Positions 33,855 to 43,887 are shown, numbered from the stretch's first letter. The stretch is 64,000 bases of DNA from Bacillota bacterium (GCA_023421075.1 JAEZUM010000046.1:1-64000); one strand, 5' to 3'. The notes: generated from the sequence alone by a model not told the origin. Numbers and translations are program-made.

Positions 33855-34995
33855 CTTTCTCTCCTTTGATTTGATTGGAAACACTGAGCACAATTCCCAT
33901 CTCAAAGAGGATAACCATGACAGAGCTGCCTCCATAACTGATAAAGGGAAGCGGAATTCCTGTGGAAGGGATTGAGTTGGTTACTACTGCAATATTAATC
34001 AGTACCTGAGCAGCGATATGAGCAAGTACACCGGTTGCAATTAAACCGCCATATAAATCGGCAGCATTGATAGCGATAATAAAGATTCGCCATATCAGTA
34101 ATATGAACAGAAGAATTAAAGCAAAGGCACCAAATAACCCTAACTCCTCACAGATTACAGAGAATATCATATCATTATGAGATTCCGGAATGAAACCCAG
34201 CTTCTGCATACTCTCTCCCAGGCCCTTGCCAAAGACGCCTCCGCTGGCAATCGCATATAAGCCCTGAAGGATCTGATAGCCCTTCGGCTCAGACTCAACA
34301 TTCAGCCAGACCGTAATACGCTCGGAGCGATAAGAAACGAAGAAGACAAAGATCGAACCAATTGCTGCAAACAAAACACCAGATATAATAAAGTAAGCTT
34401 TCTTCCTGCTGGCAACGAAACAGATTGCTACCATGATAACACCGATAATCAAGGCTGTTGAAAAGTTCTCGATAACAATCAGACCAAGTAAAGGTGCTAT
34501 AAAGAGAACAACACGAATAAAACCTGTAAACTTATCCAGCTTCTTCGGAGCCAGGTTTACTATGTACGCAGTAAATATGATTACTGCAATCTTTGTTAAC
34601 TCAGAGGGTTGGAAACGTCCCAGCGGTCCCATATCGATCCAACGCTTTGCACCATTAATGGTTGGACCGAACAAAAGTACATAGAGCTGTAACACAATAC
34701 ACATAAGATAGAGAATGGTGACCGGTTTCAGCTTAATAATAGGAAGGTTCTTAATATAGATTCTATAATCGATCTTCGAAACAAAGATCATGATTAAGAT
34801 TCCCGCTCCGGCAAATAACGCCTGACGCTCAAGATAATAGGTAGCACTTCCGTTTAGCCTTTGTGCATTGTAGGAGCTGGTACTATAAATCATGACTAAT
34901 CCAAAGCATACCAGGAAAAGTATGAGAAACAATAAGCTGTAATCATAGTAGCTGTGCATTTTTCTTTTATTTACTTCTCCTGCTGTTCTGGCCAT
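33850..34995 (-). CDS. ftsW: FtsW/RodA/SpoVE-family peptidoglycan glycosyltransferase
   Basis: SEDS-family polymerase that makes glycan strands together with a class B PBP. About ten membrane segments are predicted over 381 residues. The family signatures include GRFQPSELTKIAVIIF, the QLGFIPESHNDMIFSVICEELG loop and C-terminal STGIPLPFISYGGSS. In spore formers the copy in the dcw cluster may be FtsW or SpoVE; sequence alone does not settle it. It lies downstream of murD. Its stop codon coincides with the edge of repeat R2. Confidence 0.93.
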   Translation of the reverse strand: MARTAGEVNKRKMHSYYDYSLLFLILFLVCFGLVMIYSTSSYNAQRLNGSATYYLERQALFAGAGILIMIFVSKIDYRIYIKNLPIIKLKPVTILYLMCIVLQLYVLLFGPTINGAKRWIDMGPLGRFQPSELTKIAVIIFTAYIVNLAPKKLDKFTGFIRVVLFIAPLLGLIVIENFSTALIIGVIMVAICFVASRKKAYFIISGVLFAAIGSIFVFFVSYRSERITVWLNVESEPKGYQILQGLYAIASGGVFGKGLGESMQKLGFIPESHNDMIFSVICEELGLFGAFALILLFILLIWRIFIIAINAADLYGGLIATGVLAHIAAQVLINIAVVTNSIPSTGIPLPFISYGGSSVMVILFEMGIVLSVSNQIKGEKG

Positions 34996-35113
34996 ACTTA
35001 CACTCCCAACTAAATGTTGTTTAATGTCATATCATCATATAAATCTGTTTCGGATTTATGATCCAATCACACATTTATCAATTAACTAAGTTCTGATTTT
35101 TAATTGGTGCTCA

Positions 35114-36475
35114 CTATGAAAGCAGCTCTCTTACATATTCCTTGAATAAATTGCCTCGTTGTTCATAATTCTCGAACATACCCCAGCTGGCACAGGCGGG
35201 AGATAATAACACAGAATCACCCGGCTCTGCTTTCTCGGCACTTATTCTTACTGCCTCCTTCAGATCACTTACCATAATAATATTATGGAACCCATGACGT
35301 TTTGCAGTTTCTGCAATCTGCTCTCTGGTCTGCCCCAATAGAACCAGCAGCTTAACCTTTGAGTCAAAGGCTTCAATCCATTCATCAAAGGTACTATGCT
35401 TATCATACCCTCCGCCGATTACTATGGTAGGAGTTCTCATTGCCTGAACCGCTTTAATGGAGGCATCCGGATTCGTTCCCTTGGAGTCATTATAATAAGT
35501 AACTCCGTTGATGTTTTCTACATATTCTATTCTGTGCTCTACCGCACGAAAATTCACCAGTGCCGTATGGATAAACTCCATCGGAACACCTAAGGATAAA
35601 GCCATACCGGTAGCAGCCATAATATTTTCATAATTATGCTTACCGAGAACCTTTACCTCATTAATATTTACGACAAATTCCTTTCTGCCCTGAATACTGT
35701 AGTAAATATCCTCATTGTCAAGATATAAGCCCTCTTCTAATTTATGCGTACTGCTGTAAAATAAAACTCTGGTTTTTAACCTCTTCGCCATCTCACGCAG
35801 GATTTCATCGTCATAATTCAGAACACACACCTCCGACATGGTCTGGTTCTTGGCAATGTTCTCCTTCATGGCAATATAATTATCCATAGTATGATGCCGG
35901 TTCAAATGGTCCGGTGTTATATTCAGGATCGCACTGACATCCGGTCTGAATTTCTCTATTGTCTCCAGCTGAAAGCTGGACAGCTCAATCACGGCTACCG
36001 ATTGTTCGGTTGTGTCCATGGCTACATCAGTATAAGGATTACCGATATTACCTACCACATAGACCTCATCAAAGTAAGTATTCATGATCTCTCCGACCAA
36101 TGTTGTGGTTGTAGTCTTACCATTCGTTCCGGTAATACCGACAATCTTACCTTTGGAGATCCGGTATGCTAATTCAATCTCACCCCATACCGGAATATTC
36201 TTTTCTCTGATTCGCATTACTGCAGGATGATCAATTGCAACTCCGGGGCTGATAACAAGTAGATCCAGACTTAAAATCATTTCATCGGTGAGATCTCCTG
36301 TAACAAGAAGAAAGTTTTTCTCTGTATCAAATTTATCCGTAAAATCCTTATCGGTCAGACCCGTATTCGAATCATAGAGTATTACAAAAGCATCCTGCTT
36401 TTGCAGCAATCTGGTCGAGGATATACCACTTTTTCCGGCTCCGAATACTAACACTCTTTTTCCCTGTAATTGCAT
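35114..36475 (-). CDS. murD: UDP-N-acetylmuramoyl-L-alanine:D-glutamate ligase MurD
   Basis: ATP-dependent Mur ligase adding D-Glu. The Rossmann-like N-domain begins GKRVLVFGAGKSGISS, the ATP loop is GITGTNGKTTTTTLV, and the C-terminal domain carries DSKGTNPDASIKA and LLSPACASWGMFENYEQRG, both MurD signatures. Full length (453). It lies 34 bp after mraY and 118 bp before ftsW. murE is absent here and is found at 58.8 kb. Confidence 0.97.
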   Translation of the reverse strand: MQLQGKRVLVFGAGKSGISSTRLLQKQDAFVILYDSNTGLTDKDFTDKFDTEKNFLLVTGDLTDEMILSLDLLVISPGVAIDHPAVMRIREKNIPVWGEIELAYRISKGKIVGITGTNGKTTTTTLVGEIMNTYFDEVYVVGNIGNPYTDVAMDTTEQSVAVIELSSFQLETIEKFRPDVSAILNITPDHLNRHHTMDNYIAMKENIAKNQTMSEVCVLNYDDEILREMAKRLKTRVLFYSSTHKLEEGLYLDNEDIYYSIQGRKEFVVNINEVKVLGKHNYENIMAATGMALSLGVPMEFIHTALVNFRAVEHRIEYVENINGVTYYNDSKGTNPDASIKAVQAMRTPTIVIGGGYDKHSTFDEWIEAFDSKVKLLVLLGQTREQIAETAKRHGFHNIIMVSDLKEAVRISAEKAEPGDSVLLSPACASWGMFENYEQRGNLFKEYVRELLS

Positions 36476-36509
36476 ATACGCTCCATTCTGCCACAGTTGG
36501 CGTCCTATT

Positions 36510-37478
36510 TTAATTAATACCCATGAGTGCTACCAGACAAAGAATTGCTGTAATGATCGAGAATACGGCTACAACTCTTGTCTCTGACCAGCCCATAAGC
36601 TCAAAATGATGATGGATAGGAGCCATTTTAAAGATACGCTTTCCTCCGGTTAATTTAAAATAACTTACCTGTAGGATAACGGAAATAATTTCAACCAGAT
36701 AGATAAAAGCCACCAGGATGATAAACAGGGGCATCTGAAGCATGAAAGCCGTAGCTGCCACAAAACCGCCAAGGGCAAGCGATCCTGTATCCCCCATAAA
36801 CACCTTTGCCGGATAAACATTATAGACCAGGAATGCCATAAGACTTCCTGCCACGGCGCCGGTGATTGGTGATAAATCACTATGAAGTCCGATGGCTACA
36901 ACGGTGAAAAAGGTTGCGATCAGCACGGTAACACTGGACTCAAGTCCATCCAACCCATCCGTAAAATTCGATCCGTTTACGGTTCCCAATACTACAAATA
37001 AGAAAAACGGTACAAACAAAAAGGAGATGTCTGCATATTTTCCGCCGGTAAAGGGAATGAGCATCGTCGTTCCGATATCCGTATAATTTAATATATAGTA
37101 ACCGAATACTGCCGTAACCAGGATTTGCCCAACAAGTTTCTGCCAGGCACGTAGTCCCATGGAACGCTTCATAACCACCTTTATATAATCATCCATAAAT
37201 CCGATAATACCAAAACCAATGGTAACAAACAAAACCGGTATGATCTCATCATAATCCTTGATGTAAATCAGGGAGGTGATTGCTATACTCAGTACAATAA
37301 CGATTCCACCCATGGTCGGAGTACCGGATTTTTTCTGATGTGATTGAGGACCTTCCTCCCGAATATACTGCCCGAATTTTAGTCTTTTCAAAAATGGTAT
37401 TAAAAGCGGACACAGTATAACACAAACAACAAAGGAAATAATGACAGGTAATATTACTTTAAATTCAGAAAAATTCAT
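36510..37478 (-). CDS. mraY: Phospho-N-acetylmuramoyl-pentapeptide transferase MraY
   Basis: Membrane enzyme making lipid I from UDP-MurNAc-pentapeptide and undecaprenyl phosphate. Ten membrane segments; family motifs KKSGTPTMGGI, GFMDDYIKV (active-site DD), NFTDGLDGL and the C-terminal APIHHHFELMGWSE are all present. The ATG at 37478 follows GGAGG at a spacing of five; the longer frame to 37538 lacks a ribosome binding site. 322 residues. Confidence 0.97.
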   Translation of the reverse strand: MNFSEFKVILPVIISFVVCVILCPLLIPFLKRLKFGQYIREEGPQSHQKKSGTPTMGGIVIVLSIAITSLIYIKDYDEIIPVLFVTIGFGIIGFMDDYIKVVMKRSMGLRAWQKLVGQILVTAVFGYYILNYTDIGTTMLIPFTGGKYADISFLFVPFFLFVVLGTVNGSNFTDGLDGLESSVTVLIATFFTVVAIGLHSDLSPITGAVAGSLMAFLVYNVYPAKVFMGDTGSLALGGFVAATAFMLQMPLFIILVAFIYLVEIISVILQVSYFKLTGGKRIFKMAPIHHHFELMGWSETRVVAVFSIITAILCLVALMGIN

Positions 37479-37636
37479 AGTATCCTCCATTCCAAATGGG
37501 AGCCAGTAACTGGCATCTTTCATATGTAGATTCTTCATATTTAATGACTTAGCTATTATACTTTATCAGTTCGAAAAAAACAATAATGAACTGGCCTAAT
37601 TCGTAGAGAAATTTGTACTAGTTATTGTGGTTTTCT

Positions 37637-39595
37637 TTATTTAAAATACAATATAAAGTCACTATCCTTTTCTACCGTTTCCCCACTCAGCGGGAATTGT
37701 TCTGAGACAAACTCCCCTTCTCCTATGGAATAAAGCTCACCGAAGTCATATATTTTCATCAGTTCCTTCACTTCTTTTTTCGTCTTACCCATAAAATCAG
37801 GCATCTGGAAGGAACCGATATTGAATTGCTCTTTCTCCGTCTCTGTATAGCTCTCCTCAATCCCCAGATAAGGAAGAATATTAGAGAACAAATCTGCGAT
37901 GACGGGGGCTGCTATCGTTCCTCCGTAATAGATCCCAACGGGATCTTCTATAAGTACCATCGCCATAACCTGAGGATTATCAGCAGGTGCAAAGCCGATA
38001 AAGGAGGAAATGTATTTATTACTGCTTCTGGGAAGCTTCTCAGAGGTTGCTGTTTTTCCACCAACACGAAAGCCGGGAAGATAAGCACGCTTACCGGTTC
38101 CGTCTGCGACAACCGCTTCCAGTAGTTCTTTCATCGTCTGGGATGTCTCAGAAGACACAGCACCGTTGACAGTATCATACTCAAGTTCCCTGATCTGTGT
38201 CCCGTCTGCGGAAACCACCTCAACCCCCAGATGCGGTGTTACAAGCGTACCGCCGTTTACGATTGCGCTGGCTGCTACCATAAGCTGCAGTGGCGTTATC
38301 TGAAAGGACTGACCAAAGGACATGGTTGCAAGCTCCACCGCCTTAATCACATCTTTTTTATGCATGATTGAATTGGCTTCTCCCGGTAAGTCAATTCCGG
38401 TTTTATGAAATAAGCCAAGTTTTTTGAAATAATCATACATCTTATCAACACCGACTCGTGCACCGATTTCCATAAATACCGGATTGCAGGAATTCTTAAT
38501 CCCTGCTACAAAATCCTGACTTCCATGTCCACCTACCTTATGGCACCTTATAATTCGATCTTCTACCTTCTTATAACCCGGGCAGAAAAACGTATCGGAC
38601 AATTTTACAACATGTTCCTCCAGTGCAGCGGTAGCGGTTATAATTTTGAAGGTTGAACCGGGTTCGTAGGTATCGCTGATACAGGCATTTCTCCACATTT
38701 TATTTAGTAGGTCATTCATTTTCTCATTGCTTAAGGTCTGACCTTCGTACTGAGATGCAATCTCCTCAATCAAGGTATAGGGATCGTTCAGATTGAATTC
38801 CGGAACATTCACCATGGCGAGTATTTCACCGTTTTGCGGATTCATCACAATGAGCTTTACATTAGAAGCCTGTTTCGCTTCCATGACCTTTAAAGCAGCT
38901 TGTTCGGCATACTGTTGAATATTCATGTCCAGGCTGATGTACAGATCATTACCGGGTTGCGGTTCAATCCGGTCCTCCGCTGCGTTCTCAATCTCCACTC
39001 CATAAGCAGTCGTTAATGTCAGTATCTCGCCATCCGTACCCTTTAGATACTCATCATATTTTACCTCAAGTCCGATAATACCCTGATTATCGCTTCCGGT
39101 AAAACCGATTACCTTCGAGGCTAAGGAGTCATAGGGATAGTATCGCTTGTAATCTTCATCAACCATAACTCCATCCAGATCAAATTCTCTGATCCGATCT
39201 GCGATTTCCTTGTCTACATTCGATTTAATCTTCTCTCTTGAGGATACCTTCTCTACTCGTTTTCGTACCTTTTCCTCGCTTAGTCCGAGCTGCTCGGTAA
39301 GCACCTCTATGACACGTTCGGGATCCTTGATCTGTGCATGAATGACGGATATAGTGCATACCGGCTTATTGGTAGCGATTTCATTTCCCTTTGCATCATA
39401 GATACTTCCACGCTCCGCCTTAATCGCACGTTCACGAAGATGAAGCTCTCTCGCTCTGGCCGCATAATCTTCGGATTTTAATATCATTAAATACCCAAGG
39501 CGAATAAATAATGCCAGGGTTACAACTACGATTACACTTACAACAATTAATATATTTCTCCTGTTATAGGTCCTGCTTCTAGCCATTCTAATCAT
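37637..39595 (-). CDS. spoVD: Class B penicillin-binding protein with PASTA domain (SpoVD/FtsI type)
   Basis: Peptidoglycan transpeptidase with one N-terminal membrane segment (about residues 15-38). The dimerisation module is at 60-235 and the transpeptidase domain has S314-TFK, SCN (369-371) and the third motif as KTA (514-516) in place of KTG. A C-terminal PASTA domain occupies about residues 591-652, which favours the SpoVD group. Two in-frame starts exist (39595 and 39586). It is a tandem paralogue of the next PBP. Whether this copy acts in spore cortex or in division cannot be told from sequence. Confidence 0.92.
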   Translation of the reverse strand: MIRMARSRTYNRRNILIVVSVIVVVTLALFIRLGYLMILKSEDYAARARELHLRERAIKAERGSIYDAKGNEIATNKPVCTISVIHAQIKDPERVIEVLTEQLGLSEEKVRKRVEKVSSREKIKSNVDKEIADRIREFDLDGVMVDEDYKRYYPYDSLASKVIGFTGSDNQGIIGLEVKYDEYLKGTDGEILTLTTAYGVEIENAAEDRIEPQPGNDLYISLDMNIQQYAEQAALKVMEAKQASNVKLIVMNPQNGEILAMVNVPEFNLNDPYTLIEEIASQYEGQTLSNEKMNDLLNKMWRNACISDTYEPGSTFKIITATAALEEHVVKLSDTFFCPGYKKVEDRIIRCHKVGGHGSQDFVAGIKNSCNPVFMEIGARVGVDKMYDYFKKLGLFHKTGIDLPGEANSIMHKKDVIKAVELATMSFGQSFQITPLQLMVAASAIVNGGTLVTPHLGVEVVSADGTQIRELEYDTVNGAVSSETSQTMKELLEAVVADGTGKRAYLPGFRVGGKTATSEKLPRSSNKYISSFIGFAPADNPQVMAMVLIEDPVGIYYGGTIAAPVIADLFSNILPYLGIEESYTETEKEQFNIGSFQMPDFMGKTKKEVKELMKIYDFGELYSIGEGEFVSEQFPLSGETVEKDSDFILYFK

Positions 39596-39749
39596 AACCT
39601 TAATTCTTCTATTGTTTCATTTTATTACAAACAAGTTATGATTATTCGATATTAGTAACAGTTCAGCCATACAAATTTCTGGTATGATGCAAAACCTTGC
39701 TTGTGGCTGCCCTTTACGATTCCCCTATAAACAAGTGTGATAACCTGTA

Positions 39750-41906
39750 TTATTCCAGTGCATCCGGATTAAATTCCTCTTCCCCCGAAGCAGGTTCTGT
39801 TCCATCCTCCGGCTGACCCGTATTCTCATTCGGTAATTCCGTATTTGTTTCATCGTCGTTATTATCCTCGGGATTACCGCCGGTAATCTCTTCCTGCGTT
39901 GGAGTATCCGCCGGGTTGTTCGTCGTTTCCGATTGTGAATCCCCGGTAGGTTCCGTATTTTGTTCATTCGTATCATTATCGTCCGCTTCGGAATCTACTG
40001 TCTGGTTTACACCCGGTGTGGTCTGATTCTGATCCGCATCCTCAGTCGTTGCATCTTGGGAGGGCAAGAGATAATCAATCTCTCCTTCCGGAAAGATTCC
40101 GAGTGCCGGGAGGAGCTCAGCCATAATTCTTCCTGCAAACTTCGTAGCAATGGAGCTGTCCGCTTGCTTTTCTACATTCTGTGGCTCATCAATCATAACA
40201 TATATTACGATCTCAGGATTGATGGCAGGTACGGAGCCTAAGAAGGAAACCACATAAGTCTTGGCTTCACGGGGAAGCTTCTGTGCAGTTCCGGTCTTTC
40301 CGCCGATCGCATAGCCTTCAACCTTGGCACCACCGGCTGTACCGGCTTCTACCGTCTGATACATAGACTTTTGAATAAACTCAGAGGTCTTCTCTGACAC
40401 CGTCTGTCTTACCAACAATTTATCGTATTCCTTCACTGTGGCACCATTGTCATTTACGATTTTCTTCATAACATGTGGCTGATAATAATTACCGCCATTT
40501 ACAAGGGAGGAATAGGCCGCAGCCATTTGAAGCATTGTCACGTTAAAGGCCTGTCCAAAGCTATTGGTCGCAAGCTCGATGGGATTTAAGGCATCAAGAG
40601 CCATAGTAATACCCGTTCCTTCACCCGGGAGATCAACACCGGTTTTCTTTCCAAAACCGAAGCCGGTCTGATAACGATAGAAGATATCCCTTCCTTCCTT
40701 CGCTACGATTTGCATCAGCGCATCATTACAGGAAAACATAAGTGCTTCACTGAGCGTCAATTGTCCATGACCTTGAACCCGGCTACACTTAATATGTACT
40801 CCGTTCACATCCTCTGCTCCGTCACAATAATAGGTATCCTCTTCCGCAAGAAGCCCTTCTTCCAATCCTGCCGCTATTGTAACCGGCTTAAAGGTTGATC
40901 CGGGCTCGAAGCTGCTGGTAATAATATCATTTTTCCACAGAGCATTGAGTGCCTCGGTCTTCTGATTCTCTGTCATTGCCGCCAATTCTCCGGCCTCAAT
41001 GATACCCTCTAGATTTCTGGGATTATTCAAATCGTACTCCTGATTGGAAGCCATTGCAATGATTTCTCCATTGTTTGGGTTCATGACAAGAACTCCGATA
41101 TTTTTACTTCCGATTTCCGCGTTAAACTGCTTGATATGCTCCTGTATAATTCGTTGTGCATTAATATCAATTGAACTGACAATATTATTGCCGTTCACGG
41201 CCTTCTTCACGATTCGTTCAATATTCAGGTCCGAATCATAATAGCCGTATTCTCTTCCGTTTGTGCCATTCAGTTCATCATTATAATATTCTTCAATTCC
41301 CCAAAAGCCTGTATTATCTGCAGAAGTAAAACCAAGCACATCACAAGCCAGGCTTGCATAAGGGTAGCTTCGAACATATTCCTCTTCAAACCATATACCG
41401 GTGATTGTGGTTTTATCCTCTTTCTTTTTTGATTTTTTAAAGTTTTCTACATATGCTTCATAGCTTTTCACCGTATCGTATTTCACATTTTTCTGTAAGA
41501 TAACATATTGGCTTTTTGACTTAACCTCATCGGTCAGAATTGCCTGGATTGTTTCAGACTCAATCCCGAAGTTATCCTTCAATGCAGCTAAGGTCACCGG
41601 AATACACTCCTCATTCAGGGACAATCTCTTTGGATCCAGAATCAGCTTATACTGCAGCTCACTACGTGCCAGTACCGTGCCATTACGGTCAGTAATGGTT
41701 CCTCTTTTGTAGGGTAATATCGAGCTGACGTATGTCTCTCTGGAAAGCACCTGTTTTGCATACAGATCTCCCTTCGTTTGCATGATATAGATCAAACGTC
41801 CCATCAAAACGACTAACAGGAGAGTAATAACACAAAATACAAGCAATAGTTTTGCTTGCATTCGTGAGTTGAATTTTTTAATTGTCTTATCCGATAACTT
41901 TTCCAT
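39750..41906 (-). CDS. Class B penicillin-binding protein with acidic C-terminal tail (FtsI-like)
   Basis: Second transpeptidase of the cluster: membrane segment at about residues 18-42, transpeptidase motifs S337-TFK, SCN (392-394) and KTG (537-539). Unlike its neighbour it has no PASTA domain. From about residue 616 to 718 it carries an extracellular tail rich in Asp, Glu, Asn, Thr and Pro, highly acidic and low in complexity. By order (after ftsL) it is the division PBP. The start follows GAGGTA. Confidence 0.93.
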   Translation of the reverse strand: MEKLSDKTIKKFNSRMQAKLLLVFCVITLLLVVLMGRLIYIMQTKGDLYAKQVLSRETYVSSILPYKRGTITDRNGTVLARSELQYKLILDPKRLSLNEECIPVTLAALKDNFGIESETIQAILTDEVKSKSQYVILQKNVKYDTVKSYEAYVENFKKSKKKEDKTTITGIWFEEEYVRSYPYASLACDVLGFTSADNTGFWGIEEYYNDELNGTNGREYGYYDSDLNIERIVKKAVNGNNIVSSIDINAQRIIQEHIKQFNAEIGSKNIGVLVMNPNNGEIIAMASNQEYDLNNPRNLEGIIEAGELAAMTENQKTEALNALWKNDIITSSFEPGSTFKPVTIAAGLEEGLLAEEDTYYCDGAEDVNGVHIKCSRVQGHGQLTLSEALMFSCNDALMQIVAKEGRDIFYRYQTGFGFGKKTGVDLPGEGTGITMALDALNPIELATNSFGQAFNVTMLQMAAAYSSLVNGGNYYQPHVMKKIVNDNGATVKEYDKLLVRQTVSEKTSEFIQKSMYQTVEAGTAGGAKVEGYAIGGKTGTAQKLPREAKTYVVSFLGSVPAINPEIVIYVMIDEPQNVEKQADSSIATKFAGRIMAELLPALGIFPEGEIDYLLPSQDATTEDADQNQTTPGVNQTVDSEADDNDTNEQNTEPTGDSQSETTNNPADTPTQEEITGGNPEDNNDDETNTELPNENTGQPEDGTEPASGEEEFNPDALE

Positions 41907-41927
41907 GGTATCTTACCTCATTGATAT

Positions 41928-42413
41928 CTATTCAGGAATATCCTCATACTGTCTTACATAATTTGAAGAGCTGCTTTTATAGGTAATTACTTCATTTTTA
42001 TTTGGGTATACCATACCAAGCTCTTCAACAGCCACCTGATAAATATAATCTAGATTAAGTGCCGTGTCAATCGCTTCATAAGAGGCGTCATTCTCATTTG
42101 TTAAAACGGTCAGCTCTTTTTCGAGCTTAATAATGCTCTTGTCCATCTGACTTACTTGGTTCTGGAGCATTAAGTAATCCACACAGACATAAACAGTTGC
42201 TATGATCGCCACTGTCAGAACAATCAGGGATGCAAAATTAATACCGGAAAACGCCTTAGGCTGTCTTTGTTCCTGTCTTCTTGGTGAGGGTGCAATATAC
42301 TGCTCTTCCTCTCTCCATACCTCAGGAGCCACACTTAATTTGCGAACCGTATTACCCTCCACATAGCTTGTCCCTGTATTATCATATTGATAACGTTTCT
42401 TCTTAGCCTCCAT
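41928..42413 (-). CDS. ftsL: FtsL-like division protein
   Basis: Small bitopic protein of 161 residues with a charged cytoplasmic N-terminus (about 60 residues), one membrane segment (about 63-88) and an extracellular leucine-zipper-like coiled coil (about 88-130). FtsL joins FtsB/DivIC and FtsQ/DivIB to recruit the FtsW-PBP pair. FtsL sequences vary greatly, so the call depends on topology and position between rsmH and a class B PBP. Confidence 0.88.
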   Translation of the reverse strand: MEAKKKRYQYDNTGTSYVEGNTVRKLSVAPEVWREEEQYIAPSPRRQEQRQPKAFSGINFASLIVLTVAIIATVYVCVDYLMLQNQVSQMDKSIIKLEKELTVLTNENDASYEAIDTALNLDYIYQVAVEELGMVYPNKNEVITYKSSSSNYVRQYEDIPE

Positions 42414-42463
42414 GCCAGAAACCCCTCTCTACCCGTTGTTCAAATGTTCTTGAATAAAATGTA

Positions 42464-43417
42464 TTAATGATTATTTTCGTTCTGTTCCGCTCGTTCAAAC
42501 ACACGAAGCTTCGCGCTTTTTGACCTTTTATTAAACTCCAGCTCCTCCTGTGAAGGAAGGATGGGTTTTCTTGATATCACCTTACCTTGTGATACCTTGC
42601 CACACACACATACCGGAAAACTCGGCGGGCATATGCATGGATTTTCATTCGTCTTAAAACAAGACTTTACAATCCGATCCTCCAGGGAATGAAAGGTTAT
42701 AATGCACAGCCTGCCTTCCGGTGTCAACAATTCAATCATGTCCTGCAATGTGTCCTTAAGTACCTCAAGCTCTCGATTAAGCTCTATTCGGATTGCTTGA
42801 AAGGTTCTCTTTGCCGGATGCCCTGTAGTTATTCTGAGCTTCATCGGTATTGCTGCTTTGATGGCTTCAATCAGCTCGAAGGTTGTCTCAATCGGCTTCT
42901 CCTGCCTCATTCGTACAATATGCTTGGCTATATTTTTCGCAAAATTATCTTCTCCATAGTCCCTTATAATGCGGAAAAGCTCCATCTCACCATATCCATT
43001 GACTATGTCTTTTGCTGTCTTTGTATTTCTGGTATCCATTCGCATGTCCAGAGGTGCATCCTCTTTATACGAAAAGCCTCGTTCCGGCGTATCAAGCTGA
43101 TACGAGGAAACTCCCAGATCAAGAAGTATTCCGTCTACTTTTTCAATCTGAAGCTCCTGTAGTACTCGCTTAATATCACTGTAATTACTTCTTACAATGG
43201 TTACCTTATCCATGTACTCTGTTAACCGCTCTCCCGCTGCTTTAATCGCTGCTTCATCCTGGTCAATTCCGATTAATCTTCCTGTGGTCAAGCGTTTCGC
43301 GATCTCATAGGAATGTCCTCCGCCACCCAGTGTTCCATCTACATAGATGCCCTCCGGTTTGATATTCAGGTTCTCTATACATTCTTCCAACAACACTGAT
43401 TTGTGTACAAAAGCCAT
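42464..43417 (-). CDS. rsmH: 16S rRNA m4C1402 methyltransferase RsmH (MraW)
   Basis: Methylates N4 of C1402 in the 16S rRNA decoding centre, using SAM. The N-terminal HKSVLLEECIENL, the SAM-binding DGTLGGGGHS motif and GILLDLGVSSYQLD are diagnostic; the cysteine-rich CICPPSFPVCVCGK segment is near the end. The ATG at 43417 (MAFVHKSVLL) follows GGAGAT and is preferred over 43429. 317 residues. It is the second gene of the dcw cluster. Confidence 0.97.
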   Translation of the reverse strand: MAFVHKSVLLEECIENLNIKPEGIYVDGTLGGGGHSYEIAKRLTTGRLIGIDQDEAAIKAAGERLTEYMDKVTIVRSNYSDIKRVLQELQIEKVDGILLDLGVSSYQLDTPERGFSYKEDAPLDMRMDTRNTKTAKDIVNGYGEMELFRIIRDYGEDNFAKNIAKHIVRMRQEKPIETTFELIEAIKAAIPMKLRITTGHPAKRTFQAIRIELNRELEVLKDTLQDMIELLTPEGRLCIITFHSLEDRIVKSCFKTNENPCICPPSFPVCVCGKVSQGKVISRKPILPSQEELEFNKRSKSAKLRVFERAEQNENNH

Positions 43418-43458
43418 ATTAATCTCCAATCTGACGATACACAGCTTATTCGGTAATG

Positions 43459-43887
43459 CTAAAAGCTGATACCGTACTGCGACATATGTTCTGCGATTGC
43501 ATCAACATTATCATAGGTATTATTATTCTCCCAGCGTTCCTTACTCCATATCTCAATCTTATTCAGTACTCCTACAAATACGATGTCTTTATCTAATCCG
43601 GCACTCTCTCGAAGCTTTAGTGGTATTAGTATTCTTCCCTGTTTATCCGCTTCGCAATCAGCTGCCATTGCAAGAAAATATCGTTGCAGCTGTCTTGCTT
43701 CCTTTGTACCGGGTAACTTACCGAGTTCATTCGCAAAGGCTTTCCAATCTTCATTTGGGTAAACGAACAGACAACCGTCAAGACCTAAGGTGATCACAAA
43801 TTTTTCTCCTAGGTCTTCTCGAAACTTCGACGGTATGATTATTCTGCCTTTGGCATCGATCGAATGATCGAATTCACCCATGAACAT
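43459..43887 (-). CDS. mraZ: Transcriptional regulator MraZ
   Basis: First gene of the division and cell-wall cluster. It has two tandem SpoVT-AbrB-like domains, each with a D-x-K/Q-G-R motif (IDAKGRIIIPSKFRE at about residues 10-24 and DKQGRILIPLKLRE at about 81-94). MraZ represses its own operon by binding repeated short boxes at the promoter, and such boxes are visible just upstream. 142 residues is normal. The start follows AAGGTG. Confidence 0.97.
   Translation of the reverse strand: MFMGEFDHSIDAKGRIIIPSKFREDLGEKFVITLGLDGCLFVYPNEDWKAFANELGKLPGTKEARQLQRYFLAMAADCEADKQGRILIPLKLRESAGLDKDIVFVGVLNKIEIWSKERWENNNTYDNVDAIAEHMSQYGISF

Noticed and set aside
42689..43162. 157-residue plus-strand frame opposite rsmH
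   Set aside because: Antisense shadow of a clear rsmH gene, without start signals.
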